NCBI GenBank assembly: GCA_019637295.1
Contig: JAHBVX010000001.1
Coordinates: 843,501-907,500 of the forward strand
Length of the DNA: 64,000 nt
Direction of reading: 5' to 3'
Source: Polyangiaceae bacterium
GTDB taxonomy: Bacteria; Myxococcota_A; Polyangia; Polyangiales; Polyangiaceae
Made by a program: the position numbers and the translations under genes. Under the pieces are notes generated by a model, which saw only the letters and a program-made list of their open reading frames with translations, did no database searches and was not told the DNA's origin. Shown here in pieces: positions 7,291 to 13,918 of the stretch. Numbering within the stretch: the stretch's first letter is position 1; every line of letters begins with the position of its first letter.

Positions 7291-7725
7291 GTGACGCTCG
7301 GAGAACTCGAACGCGCGGTCGCAAGCGAATTGGAGAGATACCCCGAGATAGCGGCCGCCTGGATCTTCGGATCCGCGGCGCGCGGCGAGCAGCGCGCGGA
7401 CAGCGATCTCGATCTGGCGGTGCTGCTGCGCCCCGGCTGCGATCTCGAGGCGAGCACGCCACGGCTTCGTGCGCTGGCCGGCGCGCTCGAGCGCCTCTCG
7501 GCCTCGGGTCGCGTGGACGTCCTGGTGCTCGGCGACCAGGGGTCGGTCCTTCGCCACCGCATTCTCAAGGAAGGACGGCTCGTACAGGACGCGGATCCGG
7601 CCGCGCGCATCGCTTTCGAGGGCCGGACGATCGCCGAGTACCTGGACTGGAAGCCCACCCACGAGATCGCCATGCGGGTCGTGTTCTCCGGTCTGCGAGA
7701 TCGCTTCGCACGAGGTGGCACGTGA
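7291..7725 (+). CDS. MntA-like nucleotidyltransferase antitoxin
   Basis: This 144-residue minimal nucleotidyltransferase has the family's signature GSAARGEQRADSDLDLAVL (GSxARGxxxxxSDxDL), whose two Asp residues hold metal, and a later strand VDVLVLGD supplying the third acidic position. In the known MntA/HepT systems the antitoxin AMPylates a Tyr near the HEPN active site and so silences the toxin. GTG 7291 fits the family N-terminus; reading further upstream has no support. Its stop overlaps the HepT start by four bases (GTGA), the classic coupled arrangement. A DNA-polymerase-beta-fold assignment is secure; the AMPylation role is from the family. Confidence 0.85.
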   Translation: MTLGELERAVASELERYPEIAAAWIFGSAARGEQRADSDLDLAVLLRPGCDLEASTPRLRALAGALERLSASGRVDVLVLGDQGSVLRHRILKEGRLVQDADPAARIAFEGRTIAEYLDWKPTHEIAMRVVFSGLRDRFARGGT

Positions 7726-8156
7726 CGCCCGAGGAGGCGCAGGCGAAGCTCCTGCAACTGGCCGAAGTGATGGATCGGCTGCGCGCGCTGCCTCACTCCG
7801 ACCTCGACGAATTTCGCTCGGATGACCGGAACATCGACGCCGCTCTCCGGCGGCTCCAGGTCGCGATCCAGATCTTGATCGACGTCGGAAGTCACCTGGT
7901 CGCGATGCTCGGCCTTGGCGCGCCTGACAGCAGCCGTGATCTGCTCGAGCGACTGGAGAAGGGTGGCCACTTGCCCGCCGGTTCGACTGTGCGATTCGGG
8001 AAGGCATTCGCGTTCCGCAACCGCATCGTACACCTGTACGATCGAGTCGACGACGCAATCGTGTTCGAGATCGTTCGAGATCATGGCGCAGCAGCTGGGG
8101 GACCTCGAGGAGCTCGCGGCTCGATATGCCGAGCTGCTAGCCCTAGCCACGGGTAA
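7722..8156 (+). CDS. HepT-like HEPN toxin with a frameshifted C-terminus
   Basis: This 144-residue HEPN protein is coupled to MntA. Helices (LLQLAEVMDRLRAL, RNIDAALRRLQVAIQILID) lead to the RNase motif RNRIVHLYD (R-x4-H, with the Tyr position that MntA-type antitoxins modify two residues on). A perfect 10-bp tandem duplication, gttcgagatc at 8063-8072 and 8073-8082, then shifts the frame. The present tail (VRDHGAAAGGPRG onward) is low-complexity. Removing one copy restores a family-like ending, FEIMAQQLGDLEELAARYAE then LLALATGNVAP, stopping at 8169. The catalytic motif is intact but the last helix is lost, so the toxin may be weakened or dead. Confidence 0.8.
   Translation: MTPEEAQAKLLQLAEVMDRLRALPHSDLDEFRSDDRNIDAALRRLQVAIQILIDVGSHLVAMLGLGAPDSSRDLLERLEKGGHLPAGSTVRFGKAFAFRNRIVHLYDRVDDAIVFEIVRDHGAAAGGPRGARGSICRAASPSHG
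8063..8082. repeat. 10-bp tandem duplication in hepT
   Basis: gttcgagatc occurs twice head to tail inside the toxin gene. Ten bases is not a multiple of three, so this moves translation from the frame ending at 8169 to the one ending at 8156. It could be a slippage mutation that disarms the toxin, or an on/off length-variable site. Confidence 0.9.
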
Positions 8157-8772
8157 CGTGGCGCCCTGAGCTCGGTCCGCGGTCCCGAGGACCCGAGCGC
8201 CGAGCTCGCTCGTGCTCGTCGTACAGCTCGAACAGGATCTCTCGCACGTTGCCTCCGTGCCGACGCAGCAGAAGGGCCGAGTCCACCCGAGTCGGAACCA
8301 CCCCTTGTGCAGACCACAGGGCAGCGAGCACGTGGTCGAGGACGGGAGCGGTCACCGCGAGCGTGCACAAGACATCGACTCCGAGATCGGAGTGCGTGGC
8401 CATCACCAGCGTACGTCGTCGTAGCGCACACCACAAGCGAAGCCCAGCGCGTCGCAGCCACGGGATTTGTTCCGCCTCGTCGAGCAAGACTAGTGACGCC
8501 GACAGCGCACGCCCGTTTGCGTGGGTCGGCGTATCCAGGCGCCGCGTGCCGCGCCAGCGCTCGACCGAACACCCTCGCGCCAGCGCGGCGCGTGCCACAT
8601 GCGCGAGCAGCGTAGTCTTGCCCGACCCGTGCGGTCCCAGGATCTGCCACGCGCCTACCCCTCGGGTGAGCTGGGTGACGACGTCGTCCAGAACCACGCC
8701 GCTCTGCGCGCCCCACGGCACTCTGCCTGGTGCGAAGCCGTGCGCGCAGTAGGGGTTGTGGGCCGGCGTCAC
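8143..8772 (-). CDS. P-loop ATPase, third gene of an arrestin-like operon
   Basis: GTG 8772 overlaps the stop of the gene before it (GTGA) and gives 209 residues. Walker A is GPHGSGKTTLL near residue 33 and Walker B is SLVLLDEAEQ, the D-E pair of AAA/ABC-type ATPases; THSD further on is sensor-like. It resembles small ExeA/TniB-like AAA ATPases more than transporters, since no ABC signature was seen. Frames reading through from upstream are not protein-like. It is the last gene after a membrane protein with a beta-rich tail and a stand-alone arrestin-like protein, so it probably powers or gates that complex; that is inference. Its end overlaps hepT by 14 bp, tail to tail. Confidence 0.7.
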   Translation of the reverse strand: MTPAHNPYCAHGFAPGRVPWGAQSGVVLDDVVTQLTRGVGAWQILGPHGSGKTTLLAHVARAALARGCSVERWRGTRRLDTPTHANGRALSASLVLLDEAEQIPWLRRAGLRLWCALRRRTLVMATHSDLGVDVLCTLAVTAPVLDHVLAALWSAQGVVPTRVDSALLLRRHGGNVREILFELYDEHERARRSGPRDRGPSSGRHVTRG

Positions 8773-9128
8773 TCGGTCCACCGCACCACGAACTCCGTGT
8801 CGAAGATCTCGTCGGGCCCGAGCGCGATCCGCCGCCGGACGCGCACGAGCCAGCGGATCTTGATCAAGTTCCCGTCGTAGGTCAGCGGCAACAGCGGGAG
8901 GGCGGCTCGAAATCGGTGATCGGCACGCGCCCGGCCCGGGTCGCCGTCGACCAAGACCTGATGCAGCACTACCCCCTGGTCCGTATCCCCTTTGCCCGAT
9001 GTTTCCCACAACACACTGAGCTCGACCGCGCGCTTTTCGTCGCCGGGCGCAGGTGCCAAGTGCACCGCCCCCGCCACTGATCCGCCCGGCTCCACCAAGC
9101 TGCTTTCGAGTTCGACCAAAGCGCTCAT
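8769..9128 (-). CDS. Arrestin-like beta-sandwich protein
   Basis: This soluble 119-residue protein is predicted to be nearly all beta (VELESSLVEPGGSVAGAVHL, VELSVLWETSGKG, RFRAALPLLPLTYDGNLIKI, WLVRVRRRI, DTEFVVRWTE). The combination of an early PGGxVxG turn and a late YxGxLxKIxWxVxV strand is the pattern of arrestin/Spo0M-like folds. The ATG at 9128 overlaps the preceding stop (ATGA), and its own stop overlaps the ATPase start, so all three genes should be made together. The function is unknown. The fold assignment comes from pattern only and needs a structure prediction. Confidence 0.6.
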   Translation of the reverse strand: MSALVELESSLVEPGGSVAGAVHLAPAPGDEKRAVELSVLWETSGKGDTDQGVVLHQVLVDGDPGRARADHRFRAALPLLPLTYDGNLIKIRWLVRVRRRIALGPDEIFDTEFVVRWTE

Positions 9129-10093
9129 GAGGGGATCCGGGGCAGGGCGCGAAAGGTGAAGGACTCATCATAGTCTGGCCAGCCGACGATCTCGGCGTGT
9201 ACCGCGATCACCCACGCGACCTCGTTGTGGGCGGACTGGAATGAGCACGGGCCGTCCGCCGGGATCTCCAGGTCGATCTCGAACACGCGACGGTCGTTCA
9301 CGCCGAGCCGGGCGACCTCGTCCTCGAGCAGAGTCCGAGAGAAGATCTCGTGCGATTCGGTGCGAGTGTCCGTGCCCACGGTGTACTCGACGTGCTCCTC
9401 GCAACGAAGCGTCACGCCGTAGCGAACGATGTTGGCAGGCCCTCGCTGTACGATGCGGAGACTCGTGGAGCCTCCCAGGTAGACAGGCTCTTCGGATAGC
9501 GAAATCTCCGGCAGCTTGCGGCGGGCGAGCACGCGGCGAACCGCGCCGTGCCCCACGAGGACCCCGACGCCCACGAACACGCTCAGGAACGCAGCGACGC
9601 ACAGGTTGCCGGTCGCCACAGCCCCAACGAAGATTGGGAAGGTGAATCCGTTCCAGACCAACGCGAAACCCAGCTCGAACCAACCCGCCCGACGGTCTCG
9701 GAGCGACAGCGAGCGAGGGGACGACGGATCGGGTCGCGGGGGAAGCTCAGGCAGCGGGAGTGTCGCCGCGATCTCGCCGTAGACCTCCTCCGCCAGCGCC
9801 CCCTGGCCCCGAGCGCGATAGCCTCCGGCGGGCACGATCCCTTCGGCGACCGCTCGCACCTGCACGGGTTGACTTCGCGCCTCACGCGATTGTCGTTCGC
9901 GCACGACGCCGCGCAACGAGTGAACACCGAAGCCACCAAACACCAACGCGGACACGATGGCGGAGTACAGTACGTCCTGCGACGCGAGATAGTGCCGTAC
10001 CGAAAGGATCGCGAGGACGACGCCGATGCCGAGCGGGATCAGCGCAAACAGCAGCGAGAAGAGCGTCGAGCCGAGGCTACCCCGAGCAGGCAT
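9125..10093 (-). CDS. Membrane protein with a C-terminal beta-sandwich domain
   Basis: The protein has 322 residues. Two hydrophobic segments lie near the N-terminus (LFSLLFALIPLGIGVVLAIL, VLYSAIVSALVFGGFGVHSL), then a cytoplasmic-looking loop, then two more (FELGFALVWNGFTFPIFVGA, LCVAAFLSVFVGVGVLVGHG). The last ~130 residues are beta-rich (EEPVYLGGSTSLRIVQRG, YGVTLRCEEHVEYT, RRVFEIDLEIPADG, VAWVIAVHAEI), similar in style to the arrestin-like protein encoded next. It is the first gene of a three-gene overlapped operon with that protein and an ATPase. No family name was recognised. Confidence 0.65.
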   Translation of the reverse strand: MPARGSLGSTLFSLLFALIPLGIGVVLAILSVRHYLASQDVLYSAIVSALVFGGFGVHSLRGVVRERQSREARSQPVQVRAVAEGIVPAGGYRARGQGALAEEVYGEIAATLPLPELPPRPDPSSPRSLSLRDRRAGWFELGFALVWNGFTFPIFVGAVATGNLCVAAFLSVFVGVGVLVGHGAVRRVLARRKLPEISLSEEPVYLGGSTSLRIVQRGPANIVRYGVTLRCEEHVEYTVGTDTRTESHEIFSRTLLEDEVARLGVNDRRVFEIDLEIPADGPCSFQSAHNEVAWVIAVHAEIVGWPDYDESFTFRALPRIPS

Positions 10094-10218
10094 TCGGCCG
10101 AGCGTACGACGGTTCTCCGTCGTAGCGTACCGCTAGCCGCCCGCGCGTCCGCCCCCGCCCACTCCAGCCCCAACGCGCGTCGTGCTTCCGTCTTCGGACG
10201 GTGGTAAGGGCTCGCGCG

Positions 10219-11676
10219 ATGGCGGTACGGACGAAGCTCATCGGGGTCGCGGCGGCGGGCGTGCTCCTTGGCGCGGGCGGCTGCGGTGGGCAGCGCCTGC
10301 CCACGAAGGATGGCGCGATGGGCTCTACCTTCGCGGGGCAGCGCAAGTGCCAGGCGGACGCGCACGACCGACCGTTCATCGTCGAGTGGGACGCGACGGA
10401 TATCGCCACCTTCGAGGACCGCGCCGCGCGCGACATCGTGTTCGTCAGCTACCAGGGCTGCGAGCTGCGAGTGATCGACGCCTGCTCCGACGACTCGGTT
10501 CCGGGTCGCTACGGCAGCTATTCGCCGCCGCGCTGGACCAGCGGCGGCGTCGAGAAGATCAGCATCGCCGACACGGCCGAGCTGTACGCCAAGCTGCCCC
10601 TGGGGGTCGCCACGTTCGGCGGCGAGGTCGAGCGCGGCGTCACCTTGGATCTCGAGTACCATGTCAGCGGGGTGGCCACGGCGACGCGCGCGACCATGCA
10701 CCGTGGCGCCCTGAAAGAGAACCCGGGCTGCGCGGAGGCGACGCACTTCGTCAAGGCGGTGAACCTCGGCGCCTTCGCCATTCACGCCTCGGAGTCGGGC
10801 CGCGAGTCCGCCGGCGCCAGCGTGCACGGCGTGGGCGCGGGTGGCGAGAGTCGGCGCTCGACGAAGACCGAGAAGCGCGCGGGCGTGCTCACCGCCTGCA
10901 CCGGGAGCACGGCCGCGGACAGCGACAAGTGCCGGGTGCCCATCCGCCTCTTGCTCGTCCCCATCAAGGAAGGCGAGGGCCCGGTGCGCGAAGGTGCAGG
11001 GGGCCCGGCGCATCCGGAGATCGATCTCGACGGCACGCCCATGATGCAGGCCGGCAAGCTGCGCAACTCTGCCAGCGAGAAGGCTCAACTCAAGGACGGC
11101 GCGGGCTGCCTCGCGGACTTGAACGAAGCCGACAAGATCGATCCGGATCCCACCCGCGTCTCGACCCAGCCCAAGGCGCTGCTCTGGCTCCGCGCCTCTT
11201 GCGAGATGCTGACCGGCGACTGCGACAGCGGCAAGCTCCACCTCCGTCAGGCTCGGCAGGCCCAGAGCCCGACCCTGGGCCCCGACATCATCGACCGTAT
11301 GGTGAACGACTCGGCCAAGGGCCTGTGTCCGATCTCGCTGCTCGGCACGTGGGATCGCATCGATCGTTTGAGCAGCGACATGTACTTCGCTTGGACCAAG
11401 CAGCAGCCCGCGGAGTGCAAGCGCATCGCGACCGCGCTGCTGGGCGAGCTCGACAAGGCCCCCAAGGCGGCAGACCACGAGCAGCAACGGCTGATGCGCG
11501 CAGCGACGACCGCCGTGGGCAACGCCGGCGAGTGTCTGGCGAAGGCCGGCGAGTGCAACGCCGGCAAGAGGCTCGCCCAAGAGAGCCTGCGCCGACGCGG
11601 CGACAGCCGGCACCTGGCGGAGCCCGGCTACACCGAGCGCTGGGAGAAGAGCTACCCCCAGTGCAAGGGGAAGTAG
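10219..11676 (+). CDS. Lipoprotein of unknown function
   Basis: ATG 10219 starts a 485-residue protein whose leader MAVRTKLIGVAAAGVLLGAG ends in the lipobox GAGGC, with C-G-G following. The first ~240 residues are beta-rich (FIVEWDATDIATFEDRAARD, IVFVSYQGCELRVIDAC) and resemble the N-terminal halves of other myxobacterial lipoproteins. The last ~200 are helical with repeated Cys and Ala/Leu patterns (AGCLADLNEADKID, RASCEMLTGDCDSGKLHL, GECLAKAGECNAGKRLAQES), similar to TPR-like units. An ATG six codons upstream (10201) is possible. It is divergent from the arrestin-like operon, 125 bp away. Confidence 0.7.
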   Translation: MAVRTKLIGVAAAGVLLGAGGCGGQRLPTKDGAMGSTFAGQRKCQADAHDRPFIVEWDATDIATFEDRAARDIVFVSYQGCELRVIDACSDDSVPGRYGSYSPPRWTSGGVEKISIADTAELYAKLPLGVATFGGEVERGVTLDLEYHVSGVATATRATMHRGALKENPGCAEATHFVKAVNLGAFAIHASESGRESAGASVHGVGAGGESRRSTKTEKRAGVLTACTGSTAADSDKCRVPIRLLLVPIKEGEGPVREGAGGPAHPEIDLDGTPMMQAGKLRNSASEKAQLKDGAGCLADLNEADKIDPDPTRVSTQPKALLWLRASCEMLTGDCDSGKLHLRQARQAQSPTLGPDIIDRMVNDSAKGLCPISLLGTWDRIDRLSSDMYFAWTKQQPAECKRIATALLGELDKAPKAADHEQQRLMRAATTAVGNAGECLAKAGECNAGKRLAQESLRRRGDSRHLAEPGYTERWEKSYPQCKGK

Positions 11677-11854
11677 GGTTCGAGGGCCTCTCGGTGCGTC
11701 GCCGCGAACCTTCGCGCTTGACTGTTGTCGGAGCTTGCCGTAGTCCTTCGGGCCTCGATGACCCACGACTTCACGAACACTCACTCGTCCACGCCTCGGC
11801 TAGCCGAGGTCGGAGGGCAGCGCTGAGCGTCCCATCGCCGAGCCAAGCTCGATC

Positions 11855-11893
11855 GAGGCCGCTCGGGACACTGAGCGGCCTCGCTGCATTTTG
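11855..11893 (+). terminator. Probable intrinsic terminator
   Basis: A perfect 10-bp stem (gaggccgctc / gagcggcctc, 11855-11864 and 11873-11882) with an 8-base loop is followed by gctgcattttg. It lies about 180 bp after the lipoprotein stop at 11676. The T-run is short but the stem is the strongest in the region. AT-rich sequence follows to about 11940. The rest of the 542-bp gap to the HNH gene holds the hairpin at 12094 and no gene I can support. Confidence 0.55.
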
Positions 11894-12093
11894 TCCAATT
11901 AATCCCGCCAATTACTGACAATTCTCTGATGCCTATCGCGCCGGGCTTCAATCTTCGGCGCGCTCCGAACGTCCAAGTCCACAGGCTGTCATGAACACGC
12001 AACGTCACCACCCTGCATGCGGAGTCGGTCGTGATCGCAACGGTGATCGCGACAGCTGACCGAGCGGACACTTGGGAGTCGAGAGGCTCCGGC

Positions 12094-12140
12094 GAGAGCC
12101 GTCTCTGGTCCCGACCCGAGGCGGCTCTCTTGCATTTGGC
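12094..12140 (+). promoter_or_regulatory. Hairpin in the leader of the HNH gene
   Basis: An 8-bp perfect stem (gagagccg 12094-12101, cggctctc 12122-12129) encloses a 20-base loop and is followed by ttgcatttggccc. The tail resembles that of the upstream terminator (gctgcatttt). It ends about 80 bases before the AGGAGG ribosome site of the HNH gene. It could terminate or attenuate transcription into the nuclease gene, or be an independent RNA element; the sequence alone does not decide. Confidence 0.4.
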
Positions 12141-12218
12141 CCACTCCCTTTCGTCTCTCTCCGTCCCCGTAGCACTCGGCGTCCGTCACCGCGGCGTCAC
12201 GACAGGAGGCTCGTCATC

Positions 12219-12749
12219 ATGTCCACGCGTACGCTCGTCCTGACGTCGTGGTACTTCCCGCACAAGATCATCGGCTGGCAGGACGCCATCACGCTCATGT
12301 ACCTGCAGAAGGTGGACGTCATCGTCTCCTACGACGAAGTCGTGCGCTCGCCGTCGGTGTCCATGCAGGTGCCGGCAGTGGTGCGCCTGAAGCGGAAGGT
12401 CGCCGTGCAGAAGAAGCGCGTGAAGTTCTCGCGCTTGAACGTGTACGTGCGCGACGACTGCTCCTGCGCTTACTGCGGCTCGAGGTTGGCTGTCTCGCAG
12501 TTCACCTACGACCACGTGCTGCCGCGTTCGCGCGGCGGCCGCACGGTGTGGGAGAACATCGTGACCGCCTGTGTTCCCTGCAACTCCAAGAAGGGCAACC
12601 GAACCCCCGAGGAGTGCGGCATGCGCTTGCTGCGCCCGCCGCGTCGTCCGTCGGTGCTCCCGCTGCTGCCGCCGTCGATCGACCCGGCAGAAGCTCCGCC
12701 CGAGTGGCGCGACTTCGTACAGTCGCTGCCCCAGGTCGGCGCTGGTTGA
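12219..12749 (+). CDS. HNH endonuclease
   Basis: The HNH core of this 176-residue protein spans about residues 88-130: CAYCGSRL, then FTYDHVLPRSRGG (the D-H pair carrying the catalytic His), then ENIVTACVPCNSKKGNRTPEE (second Cys pair and the Asn position). Two CxxC pairs bind structural zinc. The N-terminal ~80 residues (WQDAITLMYLQKVDVIVSYD, VPAVVRLKRKV) match a common stand-alone bacterial HNH family whose targets are unknown. A strong AGGAGG lies 8 bases before ATG 12219. It is single, not next to a restriction or phage gene, and follows a leader with two hairpins. Confidence 0.9.
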   Translation: MSTRTLVLTSWYFPHKIIGWQDAITLMYLQKVDVIVSYDEVVRSPSVSMQVPAVVRLKRKVAVQKKRVKFSRLNVYVRDDCSCAYCGSRLAVSQFTYDHVLPRSRGGRTVWENIVTACVPCNSKKGNRTPEECGMRLLRPPRRPSVLPLLPPSIDPAEAPPEWRDFVQSLPQVGAG

Positions 12750-12884
12750 TCCGTCTGGCCCGGACGTGAAACGGGCGCTCAGCGCCGATCATAGTGCACC
12801 GCGCTCCACCAGCGGTGCTCGCGTGACGCCACCCCGTGGCTTGTCGCTGGACACGGGCGGCAACGCGGGTAACCTGCGTGCACC

Positions 12885-13487
12885 ATGTTGGACGAGGATC
12901 AGACTCGCGAGCACATCGCCGCGATGCTCGATGTCGCGGTGCGCTCGGGCTACGGCACGAAGGACGAGCTCCACGAAGAGCTCGTGGACATGATCGAGGA
13001 CGAGTTCTCCGAGAGCGACGCGAGCATGATCGCCGCCGAAGTCGCACGGTTCGAGGCCAAGCTCGAGCAGGCCTGGGCGGAGCAGCTGGAGCAGGAGGCC
13101 CACTGGGAGCCAGACACGGTGAACGATCGCATCGACGCTGCGTTCGAAGCGCTGGGGGAGCGAGGCATCGTGGCGCTTCAGGACGCGGGCTACACGATGT
13201 CCGAGGGTTGGGAGGACATTCGCGAGGCAGCCGAGGAGTCCGAGGGTGCGTGGGGTGGCGTGTTCTTTCACCGCCAGGATGTGGAACGCGCGGTTGATGG
13301 CGCAGGTCTCATGCTGGCGTTCGGCGCCTTCGCCGACGGAGCCGAGCACGAGCCCGAGAGCCTGCGACTCGGCCGTGAGGTCTGCGAGGTGCTCGCCTCG
13401 CACGGCGTCGCGACGGAGTGGGATGGCACGGTCCACCAGCGCATCGCCATCCCGCCGTTTGCCTGGCGGAAGCGCCGGCGCGACTAG
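12885..13487 (+). CDS. DUF6891-like protein
   Basis: This 200-residue acidic soluble protein begins MLDEDQTREHIAAMLDVAV. Its second half contains WGGVFFHRQDVERAVDGAGL followed by MLAFGAF and ends VHQRIAIPPFAW, which match what I recall of DUF6891 (GxxFFHxQDxERAxxGxxLxLxFG). The first half is helical and highly charged (HEELVDMIEDEFSESDASMI). No catalytic residues stand out. Proteins with this domain are thought of as possible immunity-like or stress proteins, but I know of no proven role. It precedes a PHA-granule-type gene on the same strand, 63 bp apart. Confidence 0.6.
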   Translation: MLDEDQTREHIAAMLDVAVRSGYGTKDELHEELVDMIEDEFSESDASMIAAEVARFEAKLEQAWAEQLEQEAHWEPDTVNDRIDAAFEALGERGIVALQDAGYTMSEGWEDIREAAEESEGAWGGVFFHRQDVERAVDGAGLMLAFGAFADGAEHEPESLRLGREVCEVLASHGVATEWDGTVHQRIAIPPFAWRKRRRD

Positions 13488-13550
13488 CAGCGACGATCGT
13501 CGCTCCGCTTCCGGTTGCCTTCGGGCTCCGGTCGCGCTCATGCTCTGGCC

Positions 13551-13865
13551 ATGGCCTTCGAACTGGAGCAGAAGCACTCCCTCACCGTGGAGGACGCCCG
13601 CGCGCGCATCGCAGCGCTGGGAGAGTACCTGCAGAACAAGCACGGTCTGACGGTGCGCTGGACCGGTGACGACACCGCTGTGATCAGCGGCAAGTACCTG
13701 GTCGTGACCATCGAGGGCAGCGTGGTGGTCGAGTCTGGCAAGGTCCGCTTCAGCGGCAAGGACCCGGGCATGCTTTGGCGCGGCAAGGCGAGGGACTACC
13801 TGAGCCACAAGCTCGGCAAGTACCTCGACGCGGGGGTAGCCCTCGAAGCGCTGCCCCGTCGCTGA
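13551..13865 (+). CDS. Polyhydroxyalkanoic-acid-system family protein
   Basis: This 104-residue protein begins MAFELEQKHSLTVEDARARI, close to the PHA_gran_rgn family pattern (HxLgxeeAxxRixxL), followed by strands VRWTGDDTAVISGKYL and VVTIEGSVVVESGKVRFSGK. Family members are small proteins often found with polyester synthesis genes and are thought to associate with granules or act on small lipids. No PHA genes are visible nearby. The end, just before the IgGFc-type gene, is a helix (RGKARDYLSHKLGKYLDAG). Confidence 0.7.
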   Translation: MAFELEQKHSLTVEDARARIAALGEYLQNKHGLTVRWTGDDTAVISGKYLVVTIEGSVVVESGKVRFSGKDPGMLWRGKARDYLSHKLGKYLDAGVALEALPRR

Positions 13866-13918
13866 GCGCTCGCTGGCTGCCGGTCGACCCTCGCGCGGAA
13901 GGGCGCTACCCTGCCCGG

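Noticed and set aside
12219-12749. HNH gene as part of a restriction or homing system
   Set aside because: No methyltransferase, intron or intein structure is next to it; it looks like a stand-alone HNH gene.
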